Origin: Sipunculus nudus
Lineage: Eukaryota > Annelida > Sipuncula > Golfingiida > Sipunculidae
Assembly (NCBI GenBank): GCA_026874595.1
Contig: CM049315.1
Coordinates: 37,094,164-37,158,163, forward strand
Length of the DNA: 64,000 bases
Direction of reading: 5' to 3'
Below, piece after piece: positions 53,412 through 62,000 of the stretch. The first letter of the stretch is position 1; each line of letters begins with the position of its first letter. The notes under the pieces were generated by a model that had not been told where the DNA came from, ran no database searches, and worked only from the letters and a program-made list of their open reading frames with translations. A program made the translations under genes and the position numbers.

Positions 53412-54629
53412 ATGCGAATGAAATCAATGGGACGTCAAACGTCAACGAGTGCAACCAGGCGCACCGTAGCGGGTCACAAGGGGAAACGTCACAGGTCGAA
53501 ACGGAAAACACGCATATACAACAGTGCCCTCAAACTGAAAGCGGCATATCGGTTGAACACGATACTGTTTGACCCGAGCAAAAGTTCAAAAAGGTTCAGA
53601 GAAATGTCACTGTCCGCATATGGGAAAGACGTGGCGCAAGGGCAACTGCCACACATTCAACATGAACGGTCAAACGATCTAAAGTCTGACATCCTGCCAT
53701 TCGGACGCCCCGGAGTTTTTTACACAAACACGAAAGATATGCCAGTGCCGATGTTCACAAATGACGTCTTGGACATCGGTGGTATGCGCTCTCGCGTACA
53801 GGACGCTACCTGTTGCCTGGACCTTAATATTTTTGCCGACCCTGTACACAGCGGAGCAGTGGTTCCCTTCAGGGAGTGTTCCACCTGTCTTGCCATGAAG
53901 CGCAAGTATCTCAGCGAGCATCCTGTATTCCCTGATCAAGTGACGCCTTTCAAACAGGATCGGTCGGAGGAAGGTTCGTCCTGCATCGAGGAAGTCAATG
54001 TGCACGCGTTGCTTCATGACGTTAACTCCTTTGTACAGGCACCGCGGGCGATCTTGCTTGACGAACAACAAGGGAAAGATGGGTCGGGGCACGCATCGCA
54101 AGAGGCGTTCGTGCTCCTGCAGGGACTGCACCGTGCGTTCTCTAGGAATCCCGGCTGTGCCAGCCTCCTGGACGCGAAAAGTTTGGTGTGCATGGCGGTA
54201 GAATTTACAGTCGGCGCAGGGAAGAGAGCCGTTCACATGTTGAGAACAATATTCGCTTGTATGGCTAAACATAACGTGCACCCGGACTCGTGCCGTCTGG
54301 ACATCATGATCGATGACCCACACAATTGCGGCCTGCCAGGAGGATACCTCTCGCTAAAGTCGTGCACCTTCAGCTGCACAGGCTTCTTGCATATATGCCG
54401 CAATGCGCTCCGAACCCTATCAGCTCACGTCGACTACTACCGTGAAAGTTTTAGGATCTCATGGCAGGTGTACCCAGACGGCACACGGGGGTTCACGGTT
54501 GAACTTCCCGTTTGTGCATCGTCTGTCGACACGCGCACATTGACGTGTGATGATCGTATGTATCTAAAAACTTACGCATCTGAGGACTGGTACGGATTGT
54601 TGGAAGAGTGGGTCGCAACGGGATTGTGA
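53412..54629 (+). CDS. Nuclear egress lamina protein, UL31-like
   Basis: 405 residues from the first ATG at 53412. The N-terminus is very basic (GHKGKRHRSKRKTR), matching the nuclear-localisation region of UL31 proteins. A zinc-binding-type cysteine set follows (DATCCLDLN, then FRECSTCLAMKRKYL near residue 156) with later His and Cys residues (AKHNVHPDSCRLDIMIDDP near 290-303), as in the CCCH centre of the family. The C-terminal beta-rich region (FRISWQVYPDGTRGFTVELP) fits the remainder. UL31 pairs with the membrane protein UL34 to bud capsids through the inner nuclear membrane. No UL34-like partner is identified in the window. Ends at the AATAAA at 54699. Confidence 0.62.
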   Translation: MRMKSMGRQTSTSATRRTVAGHKGKRHRSKRKTRIYNSALKLKAAYRLNTILFDPSKSSKRFREMSLSAYGKDVAQGQLPHIQHERSNDLKSDILPFGRPGVFYTNTKDMPVPMFTNDVLDIGGMRSRVQDATCCLDLNIFADPVHSGAVVPFRECSTCLAMKRKYLSEHPVFPDQVTPFKQDRSEEGSSCIEEVNVHALLHDVNSFVQAPRAILLDEQQGKDGSGHASQEAFVLLQGLHRAFSRNPGCASLLDAKSLVCMAVEFTVGAGKRAVHMLRTIFACMAKHNVHPDSCRLDIMIDDPHNCGLPGGYLSLKSCTFSCTGFLHICRNALRTLSAHVDYYRESFRISWQVYPDGTRGFTVELPVCASSVDTRTLTCDDRMYLKTYASEDWYGLLEEWVATGL

Positions 54630-54698
54630 CGACCCCGGTCGTTTCGATATACATTTATACCAGGTTATGCATATGGTTTGATACACTTATTATTAGGT

Positions 54699-54704
54699 AA
54701 TAAA
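54699..54704 (+). terminator. Polyadenylation signal for the UL32-UL31 transcripts
   Basis: AATAAA 70 bp after the UL31-like stop codon; none is evident between the two genes. Confidence 0.55.
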
Positions 54705-54866
54705 CTGTATCGTCTTTATATGATTATGTCTGTTTTTTTTCATCGCATTGACAGTTACACGTAATGACTAGCATTCTCTTCACTGTCCGCTTTTGTCGAT
54801 CAATCATTCACACGCACATCATCACACAATAAACAACAGTACATGTCATCGAAGGAAAAACAATGT

Positions 54867-54872
54867 TTTATT
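54867..54872 (-). terminator. Polyadenylation signal for the gene at 54931
   Basis: Minus-strand AATAAA about 60 bp past the stop codon. Confidence 0.55.
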
Positions 54873-54930
54873 CGAAGAGTATAAACACCATAGACCATGC
54901 ACCCACATATTTTGCAGTCTCTTAACCCTG

Positions 54931-55392
54931 TTAAGGCTCCAGATCAAGTTGTTGGAGTGATTCTGCCATCATCTGCGCACGCTTTTCCTCTCTCTTCTTG
55001 TTCTGTTCCTTTTCGTTCCTTTTCCGTCTTGGGTTGACAGGAACGTCCTTCGGGCGACATCTGTCTTGTGTATTTTGTGTCGTTCTGCCGATCTGTTCAA
55101 GCAGCCTAGTGCTCCTTGCCTCCATCTTCATATTGCGTTCAATCGTATCTTGCGACGATCTGGAAGTTGGAAACACGTCTAAAGAAGCCGCGCCGGGATC
55201 CTGCATATTCGCGATCAAAACCTGTTGCATTCGTTTCATATCTTTCGATAAAGCCGTACATTCCCCGACTATCCGCCAAAGCCTACCGATTATCAGCGCC
55301 AACCAATCGATAGGTATCAACACTTTGGTCTCGCTACTGGCGACGGGTACAGAACTGTCTCGCGTGGCTTGGTTACTTTCCGAGCCGCTCAT
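54931..55392 (-). CDS. Small coiled-coil protein (153 residues)
   Basis: Clear ATG (MSGSESNQ). The N-terminal 25 residues are polar, followed by an amphipathic helical segment (WLALIIGRLWRIVGECTAL) that is not long enough for a sure membrane span, then helices with heptad character and a highly charged basic/acidic tail (RRKRNEKEQNKKREEKRA). No family recognised. It is read divergently from the gene at 55605 across a 212-bp shared promoter region. Size and composition would suit a small capsid or tegument protein, but that is not shown by any motif. Confidence 0.65.
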   Translation of the reverse strand: MSGSESNQATRDSSVPVASSETKVLIPIDWLALIIGRLWRIVGECTALSKDMKRMQQVLIANMQDPGAASLDVFPTSRSSQDTIERNMKMEARSTRLLEQIGRTTQNTQDRCRPKDVPVNPRRKRNEKEQNKKREEKRAQMMAESLQQLDLEP

Positions 55393-55604
55393 GGTGCCGT
55401 GATGTGTAGAATGTGCGCTCGTGTCTGATGTGAATGCCTATGTGGTTCGGTATTTATTGGTGTTTCCCGGCGGTCACATGTCCTGGCGCTATTTGTGATG
55501 ACGGGTGTCACAAATAGTGCAGATAACGTCTGACTGGACGAACTACTCAACAGTAACAAAAAAACGGTTCGGTTTTATAGTGTCACTAACAGGAAACAGC
55601 TGCG

Positions 55605-57764
55605 ATGTCCTCTGCCGGGGACAGGCTGGACCTCACATGTGAAAACAAGTGTATAGACAAACATGATCTATACGGATACCTGTCACCCGTGCGCACCATG
55701 CCCGGTGGCAGCCAGGGGTATGGCCCGGGTATACATAAAAACTGTTTCGTTGTGGGACTTCCTTTGCTCACAGGAGATACATCCCCTGCTATGATGTTGT
55801 CGGCCTGCGACGGCGTTAGCCCCGTGGAGTACACACGCCTTTCCCGGTGGAACGTCCACGGAAGGGACGGGGAACTGAACATTTCTGGTAACTACATCAC
55901 ATGCTCTACAGGTGTCGGGATGGAGTCTGGTCGGGTTACGTCGAACGAGCACCAGGTAAAAACCATGAGAAACAGCGGCCCTTTCACCCTCTCTGTGAAC
56001 GATCTGGTCTGTCTGGTGCCGATATACCCTTTGCTGACACCGAACGACAGGCACTCACACAAGGACGAGATACCCCCGAATGACCCCGCCAACCCATACG
56101 GACCCCCTGTTAGCATTGCCAAGGCGACCGCGCACGGCCTGACGTTTCCGGCCACCGTACCTATCTTTAAGATGCCTGAGGTGTTCACCGGTGTGCTGAC
56201 GGGTTTAGTGTGTAAAGTCATGCGGAACGTGGACAAGATGAAGTACGCAAAAGCAGCCAGCTCAAACACGCGCTTGACCATGGAAGAGGAGTTGGGGGAA
56301 CACCCATTCAGTCGGACGCTGGAGCCGACCTTGCTCCTGCATCTGTCAAGACTGTTGAAGCATTACGGTTGGCTTCAGTTCTATGCCTTTTGTGACGCAG
56401 CTGTCCGAGATCTCAATCTACCGGATCATGCTGCTTTGTCAGCACCAGGCATGCCACAAAGGGATGTGATGAAAGAATCCACAGCTCTGAAGGATACACA
56501 TAAGACGCTTTCTGCCAATTCAAATCTGAAAGAGAGTGAAAAGGAAACCAACACTCTTGCTTTGCGGGCAGGTTTGAAAGCTGTTTGGACATCAATATGC
56601 AGCTTGGCACATGCCTATAACCCCCCAGTATATGGTAGGGTTGTACAGAGCAGGGCGTCCTCTATGACAGGTCACGCCATTACCCCACATAGTTTTTTTG
56701 ACTGCTTCGTGACTGGTACAAATGAACTACCTAGCGTTATACCACAAACAGCGCTTCATAACCAGCTCGAACCATATGGCGCCGGGACGCACGGGGCTTT
56801 GCCGGCTGGTTTTTTCTATAAGTTTGATACCACGTCACAAGGTACCACTTTCCGACCCCTTATTTTAGACGAAACAAACCCTGGTGATTTCTCGACGTAT
56901 GCCACTGCTTGGCAGCAGTGCAGGGAAACGCGAATGAAAGCGAAAGCTAACGTGCGCCAACGTGACGTGTGCATAGTGGAGCTAGTCAACAACGGCCCGG
57001 ATGACATCAACACCCACATGGGTGCCTACCTGTGCGTGCAACCTCCTGTAATAATGCCGGAGTCGGGGTTTGGGGAAGATCTGCCTTACGACGATGACCC
57101 GAAACCGGGGGTGCTACGGCGGTGGGATCGGCTCGAGGCGGAGCATGTCGATGCCATCTGTGCTTACGGGCATTATCAGATATCGCATCACTTCGACAAG
57201 CTGTTCCACCCCCCTTCCAAAGACGAACAGTCGTTCTCCCGCAGGCAACCGTCTCTGGCCAACAGCGTGCGCCTTGTCTGTATTTTGGCGAACCAACTGC
57301 GTATGTGCAACAACGTCTGTGGTTCGGCGCTCAGAAGCCTTGCCGAAGAGTGCTGCCTGGAAGACGGGAACCTGGAATCAAATGTGGCAATCTGTGACCC
57401 GGGTTTTGATGCTCCTAACCTTATTGACGCCCCAGCTAACCAACCGGCAGGCTACGATGAGGATCATACGGCAGATCCTGTTATACTGCAAAACACACAG
57501 CTTTACGCATTCAAAGATGTCATGAACCCAGGAGCTGACATGGATGTTTACGAAGACAGGGATTTGTCTTCCCGCATAACATGTGCACAGGCTATGTTAC
57601 ACGAGATCATAAGAACAGCTTCCGCCTTATACGATGAAATATTCAGCGTAACCCCCGTTGCCGTTGCACTGAGGGCCACCGGTGTGAACCCAAGCAGCAA
57701 CAGGACAGAAGACGGAGCTTTGATCATCCCTCCCGGTGCCACGTTTGAGGCGCGTGTTATCTAA
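55605..57764 (+). CDS. Uncharacterised 719-residue structural-type protein
   Basis: Clear ATG (MSSAGDRLD). The protein is soluble-looking, evenly globular, rich in beta-strand and Pro/Gly turns, and begins with Cys-containing strands (LTCENKCIDKHD). The stretch GPFTLSVNDLVCLVPIYPLL and the end IIPPGATFEARVI look like capsid-type beta structure. No signal peptide, membrane segment or catalytic motif. A capsid triplex or minor capsid role is plausible by size and composition, but no diagnostic residue is recognised. Ends at AATAAA 57814. Confidence 0.75.
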   Translation: MSSAGDRLDLTCENKCIDKHDLYGYLSPVRTMPGGSQGYGPGIHKNCFVVGLPLLTGDTSPAMMLSACDGVSPVEYTRLSRWNVHGRDGELNISGNYITCSTGVGMESGRVTSNEHQVKTMRNSGPFTLSVNDLVCLVPIYPLLTPNDRHSHKDEIPPNDPANPYGPPVSIAKATAHGLTFPATVPIFKMPEVFTGVLTGLVCKVMRNVDKMKYAKAASSNTRLTMEEELGEHPFSRTLEPTLLLHLSRLLKHYGWLQFYAFCDAAVRDLNLPDHAALSAPGMPQRDVMKESTALKDTHKTLSANSNLKESEKETNTLALRAGLKAVWTSICSLAHAYNPPVYGRVVQSRASSMTGHAITPHSFFDCFVTGTNELPSVIPQTALHNQLEPYGAGTHGALPAGFFYKFDTTSQGTTFRPLILDETNPGDFSTYATAWQQCRETRMKAKANVRQRDVCIVELVNNGPDDINTHMGAYLCVQPPVIMPESGFGEDLPYDDDPKPGVLRRWDRLEAEHVDAICAYGHYQISHHFDKLFHPPSKDEQSFSRRQPSLANSVRLVCILANQLRMCNNVCGSALRSLAEECCLEDGNLESNVAICDPGFDAPNLIDAPANQPAGYDEDHTADPVILQNTQLYAFKDVMNPGADMDVYEDRDLSSRITCAQAMLHEIIRTASALYDEIFSVTPVAVALRATGVNPSSNRTEDGALIIPPGATFEARVI

Positions 57765-57813
57765 ATATTTGGCACGTCGCAATGCCGAAACACAAAAACA
57801 CACATGTTACTTT

Positions 57814-57819
57814 AATAAA
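57814..57819 (+). terminator. Polyadenylation signal for the gene at 55605
   Basis: AATAAA in TTTAATAAATAAAC, 50 bp after the stop codon. Confidence 0.6.
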
Positions 57820-58009
57820 TAAACACGATACCAACACAATGCATTTTTTTATCATTTGAATTTATTCCACATGCAACATATCTAGTCGTCGCGTTTTTCA
57901 TCGTACATGTGATACCCTGTCCTGAGAATGCTACCCGTATTTGTAATGCACGACGTGAGTGACGTCAGCATAGACTCGGCTTCGTGGTACATCACAACAC
58001 GCCGGAAGG

Positions 58010-58870
58010 ATGATGAGTTCCACGTTGAACACGACGCATGGGCGTCCTGGTGAGTTTCAGGGCAGGCGACTTCTGCGTAAGGTTATGTCACACACAACAT
58101 CACATAAACTGACAAGGGACCAAACGGCTGTGCTGGAACACCGGTTTCAGCCTGGGGACCGCATCCATGTTATCGGGGAAGACGGCTGTGGTAAATCCGT
58201 AGCCGTGATGGAGAAGGCCTGGGCCGAACCACGTTTCCGTTTCCTGTGGATTGTAAGGTGTTCTGATACATGGCGGCGTCTCAAGGCCGTCTGTCCGAAG
58301 AACGTTACCATATTACCATTAGACCAAGTGCTTGACGGGGCCACGGATAACCACCTGCACCACGACCAACGTTTAACCATTAAACGCCTCATACTATCGA
58401 TGGTTAACCCGCCCGCGCCAACAAGGCTGGTATTTGAAACATTTATGGCGTTTCTGCTTGATTATGACACCGTCCACGTGTGTAAAGACCACGTTCCCTC
58501 AGCTGACTCTGTATATTGGCAGTACTCCGCATTTACGCCTGATGACATTGTCCGCCTGGCCAATGGTATGTGGCAACACATATACAACTTCATGTGTTCA
58601 AACGGTGATTACAATGGGTTGACCTGCGCAGACGTCCCTTATCCCGTTCTTCTAAAATTATGTGCCACCCATTTTTTTCATGTAGTCGTCATGGATGATG
58701 TTCATCTGCTTCCCACACGCCACATGTTGCTGTTTCAGCGTTTCCCACAAATACAGATCCTCATCGGAAATTACGAGGCGGGAGGAGTCGTCCAAACGTG
58801 GTGGGCCATGCCCCCTTCAGCGACCACCACTTTCAGTATAACAGATGCTTTGCATAACACGGACGATTAG
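58010..58870 (+). CDS. Superfamily 1 helicase N-terminal (ATPase) domain only
   Basis: 286 residues; ATG-ATG at the start. Residues about 33-70 are the helicase Q-motif and Walker A (LTRDQTAVLEH then GEDGCGKSVAV, K62). Walker B is VVVMDDVHLLP (about 226-236), followed by a LIGNYEAGGVVQTWW segment resembling the motif III region of UvrD/FBH1-type helicases. The frame ends there: motifs IV-VI of the second RecA-like domain are absent, and an AATAAA follows at 58915, so no continuation is read. It cannot be a complete helicase on its own. It may be a truncated gene, a half that assembles with a partner, or a repurposed ATPase. The full helicase of the helicase-primase would be encoded elsewhere. 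Confidence 0.65.
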   Translation: MMSSTLNTTHGRPGEFQGRRLLRKVMSHTTSHKLTRDQTAVLEHRFQPGDRIHVIGEDGCGKSVAVMEKAWAEPRFRFLWIVRCSDTWRRLKAVCPKNVTILPLDQVLDGATDNHLHHDQRLTIKRLILSMVNPPAPTRLVFETFMAFLLDYDTVHVCKDHVPSADSVYWQYSAFTPDDIVRLANGMWQHIYNFMCSNGDYNGLTCADVPYPVLLKLCATHFFHVVVMDDVHLLPTRHMLLFQRFPQIQILIGNYEAGGVVQTWWAMPPSATTTFSITDALHNTDD

Positions 58871-58914
58871 GTAAAAGAGGATGAACCACTGAAACATGCG
58901 GCAGACTATCAGAT

Positions 58915-58920
58915 AATAAA
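58915..58920 (+). terminator. Polyadenylation signal for the helicase-like gene
   Basis: AATAAA 45 bp after the stop codon at 58870, supporting a genuine short transcript. Confidence 0.55.
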
Positions 58921-59001
58921 TTACTATTTAATGTTTCTGATGTTGGTTTTTATCTCATACAGATTAGTTGTTGTTGTTTTTATTTTGTGTTAATGGTCAC
59001 C

Positions 59002-62000
59002 TCATTCTTCGCTCATGTAAAGCCGGATAAGGTCGTACTCGTCGTTCAGATTACGGCCTTTTCGGGGGGGTAATATCGCAAGCGGCTGTGTTTGGCGGAT
59101 CGTGTTTAGGGTGTTACATAAAACCGTAAACAGTTCCGAATCATGAATAGGGCCTTTGGTCTGTGTCTGATGCTTGTGCACACCAGGGGTTGGTACGTGC
59201 ATGTTCCTGTGTTCCACGTGTCGATCAACCGGAATGTCAACCGGAATGAACTCGCGACTTGATCTGGGAGAGCGGGGTGTGGCCGTCATTTCACGTGAAC
59301 CGAATAAAGTGGACCGTTGACCCTCCCGCTGGTAGGAACGGCTTGGCTGGTCTTCGTAGACGAATTGAACGCCTTGTCTCCGTGTATCCTCACTTTTAAC
59401 ATTTTTGCGATGGTCTTCACGTGCACCTGTTGCATCCTTCACGTATGAGGTGTCCCGGGCATCAGACGAGTGGATGCTTATCCCCAATAACGTATCGGAT
59501 TCCTGTGATTGTGTAACATCTGATTTTGTAGAAACGTTTGCGTAAGGAGCTCTGTACAGTGGCACAGTAACACCTGTTTCTGTAGGTACTTTTGTTTTAG
59601 GGGCTCCATATTGTGGCGCAATCACTTTTGATTCTGTAGAGACCTTTGTGTATGGAGATATGTGTTGTAGCGCAGTTTGGACGGGATCGGTCAACATGGA
59701 TACATGTATGGTTGGTTTGGCGGGTATATTTGTTCTGTTAGGAATGATGATGTCGTGGGATTGTGTATCTTTTAGACGCAACCCTTTTTCACGCCGTCTG
59801 GTATTTGGGTGTTTAGATTTATGAATTGACGGACGGTTTGGCTGTGAATAGCTCTTCAATCGTTGCCTGTCACCCGTCTCATATGTATCCGATGATACAT
59901 TCTGTGTTTCCGCAGTACCTGATAGAGTGCGAATGTCTCCTATGCTCATGTTAGCAAATGGCTCTGTTAATTCCCTACCTAAGTCTGCCCTTTGTTGTGC
60001 ATATGGACCGGAGTCTATCTGACCCTGTGTTATTACGTCATCGAAAAATTCGTAACTGCGATGTTGTTTCCTGTTAGGCAGGTGTTCTTGTACGTCATCG
60101 TCTGACTTTGATCGTACATATGCGCATGATATATCACTTGCTGTTTGTGAGACAGTTAACGGAGATATATCACGCGAGTTGCTATTCAGAAACTCCTCCG
60201 TCTGTTGTATCTCGTGAAACAGAGACACGCCGTCATCTTCTGACCCTGTGTGTCCCTGTGTCATATGGTGTTGCTGTACATTTAGATTTTGTAGTTCTGT
60301 TTCTGAGAGTTCGTCGACATGAAACTGTGTTTCATTGTCGTTGGGCCTTGCAACTTCTTCGTTTGTGTACATCTGCAACGGGAATTCTGGGTGCTGGTCC
60401 GACGAAACACACTCCAGGTGACCGCGATCACACCAAGGGATGAGTCCCGCGTCATCGCTCGCCTTTGTTGTGCGGACTCTGTAAACCTTTCGAAACCAAC
60501 CCCGTTCAACTTCAACGGGACCGCATATCCTTTCGCCATACGTAAACGACAGTTGGTTTACTTTCTCGTTGTGTTCGTTTGCCACAGCGTACCCCGTCGG
60601 CAGGAACCGCTCACCACCGTCCGTGTTGAGACCGTCTGTAAGTATCTGCACGCTTATTATAGGAATGAACGTCGAACCCCTCAAACCATCCAGGTACTTG
60701 TTGACTGGGACGTGAGTGCTGCTAGACGCGGACGACCTCGGAAGTGCAGCAAACAAGGGCAGGGCGCTTTGGTCGAAAGAGAAGAAGTACCGGAGTATAT
60801 CTGTTGGGCAGGTGTCCGCCGTGAGAGGGGCAGGGTAAGCAGAAGCCGGATCGATGATTCTATCCACGTTTGGGTTGTACGTGGAATTGGTCCATTCACG
60901 ATGAAAAGGTATTTTGCTGCCGGCCACGGTGTCGTAACACGTGGCCAATGGTATACCCGTGACGAGCGAAAAGAGGATGACGTCAAATCGGCACCAACCT
61001 TGTGCCTTGCTTTTCATACCCGAGCATGGCCACGATACATCATACGCTCGCACGTTGGAGCCATCCTGTACGTATTCTTCCGGCTTGTCCAACCCGTACA
61101 CGTGTTGAAGGACACTCCGCTGCATATCTGCTGCTTCATGCATTGCTACCTCTCTTTCTTCGAATTGAAAACCATTGTTTTCATTTCCACATCTCGTTGG
61201 CAAGTGCGTGTATTCTTCCAAGATGTGGTCCCAAACTGACCCGACACCGTGGCCGTGTTGTGCCCACAGTGTTTCCAAGACTTCGGAGTCGATCATACGT
61301 CCGGCTGTCACTGCATAAGCCATAAAGCCTCTTAGCGTTTCGGCAACACGCAAGCACAAACGGTCGTCCCATCGTGGCTGATTGTTTGTTGACCATCGCG
61401 TCGGTATATCCTTGCTCAGAACGTAGTGGTGGAGGCCTGTTTTACCGAGCAAGGCTTTCAGGCCCCAGTGCACATTGGAGCCGCAAAACGCGAAGACAGC
61501 TGCCGTACATGTTGCCAACCAGAAAAGGTGTGAGGTCCGTCCCGTGTCCGAAATGATGCTGTCCGTCATCCTGACCCATTGAAAGAGATCTTTGTCTTTC
61601 AAATTGTAGACGGGTCTCCCACACACGTTAAAAAAGGTCGGCAATTCGCCCCAGGGCCCGACGTCTTGCTCACCGTTTATTGCCCTGGCGGAATTCACTT
61701 TTTTCATGGCCAGACAGAACCTGATCCCGTACACCCACAGGCAGTGCCATGTCTCCTGGGCTTTTTGTGAGCTGATCCACCATCCCTTGACGCCATCCGA
61801 CCGCGTCTCAACACCTGTCTGACGTCCATGCTCAGCCTTCAGTGCTTCCAATGTTTGTCGCGTGATCAACGGATATACGCATTCGAGTACCCTGAACACG
61901 TGCCGCGCGACCTTGTATAAACCAGATGTGTTACTGGTGCCATCGTTCGGAATTAGGTCCGTGACGGAAACAGTTTGTTTTGTCGTAATACGATCCAGGG

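Larger units (their letters stand above)
54630..54930. other. Convergent 3' region
   Basis: No gene. AATAAA at 54699-54704 (rightward) and TTTATT at 54867-54872 (leftward) mark the ends of the UL31-like and small leftward transcripts. Confidence 0.55.
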
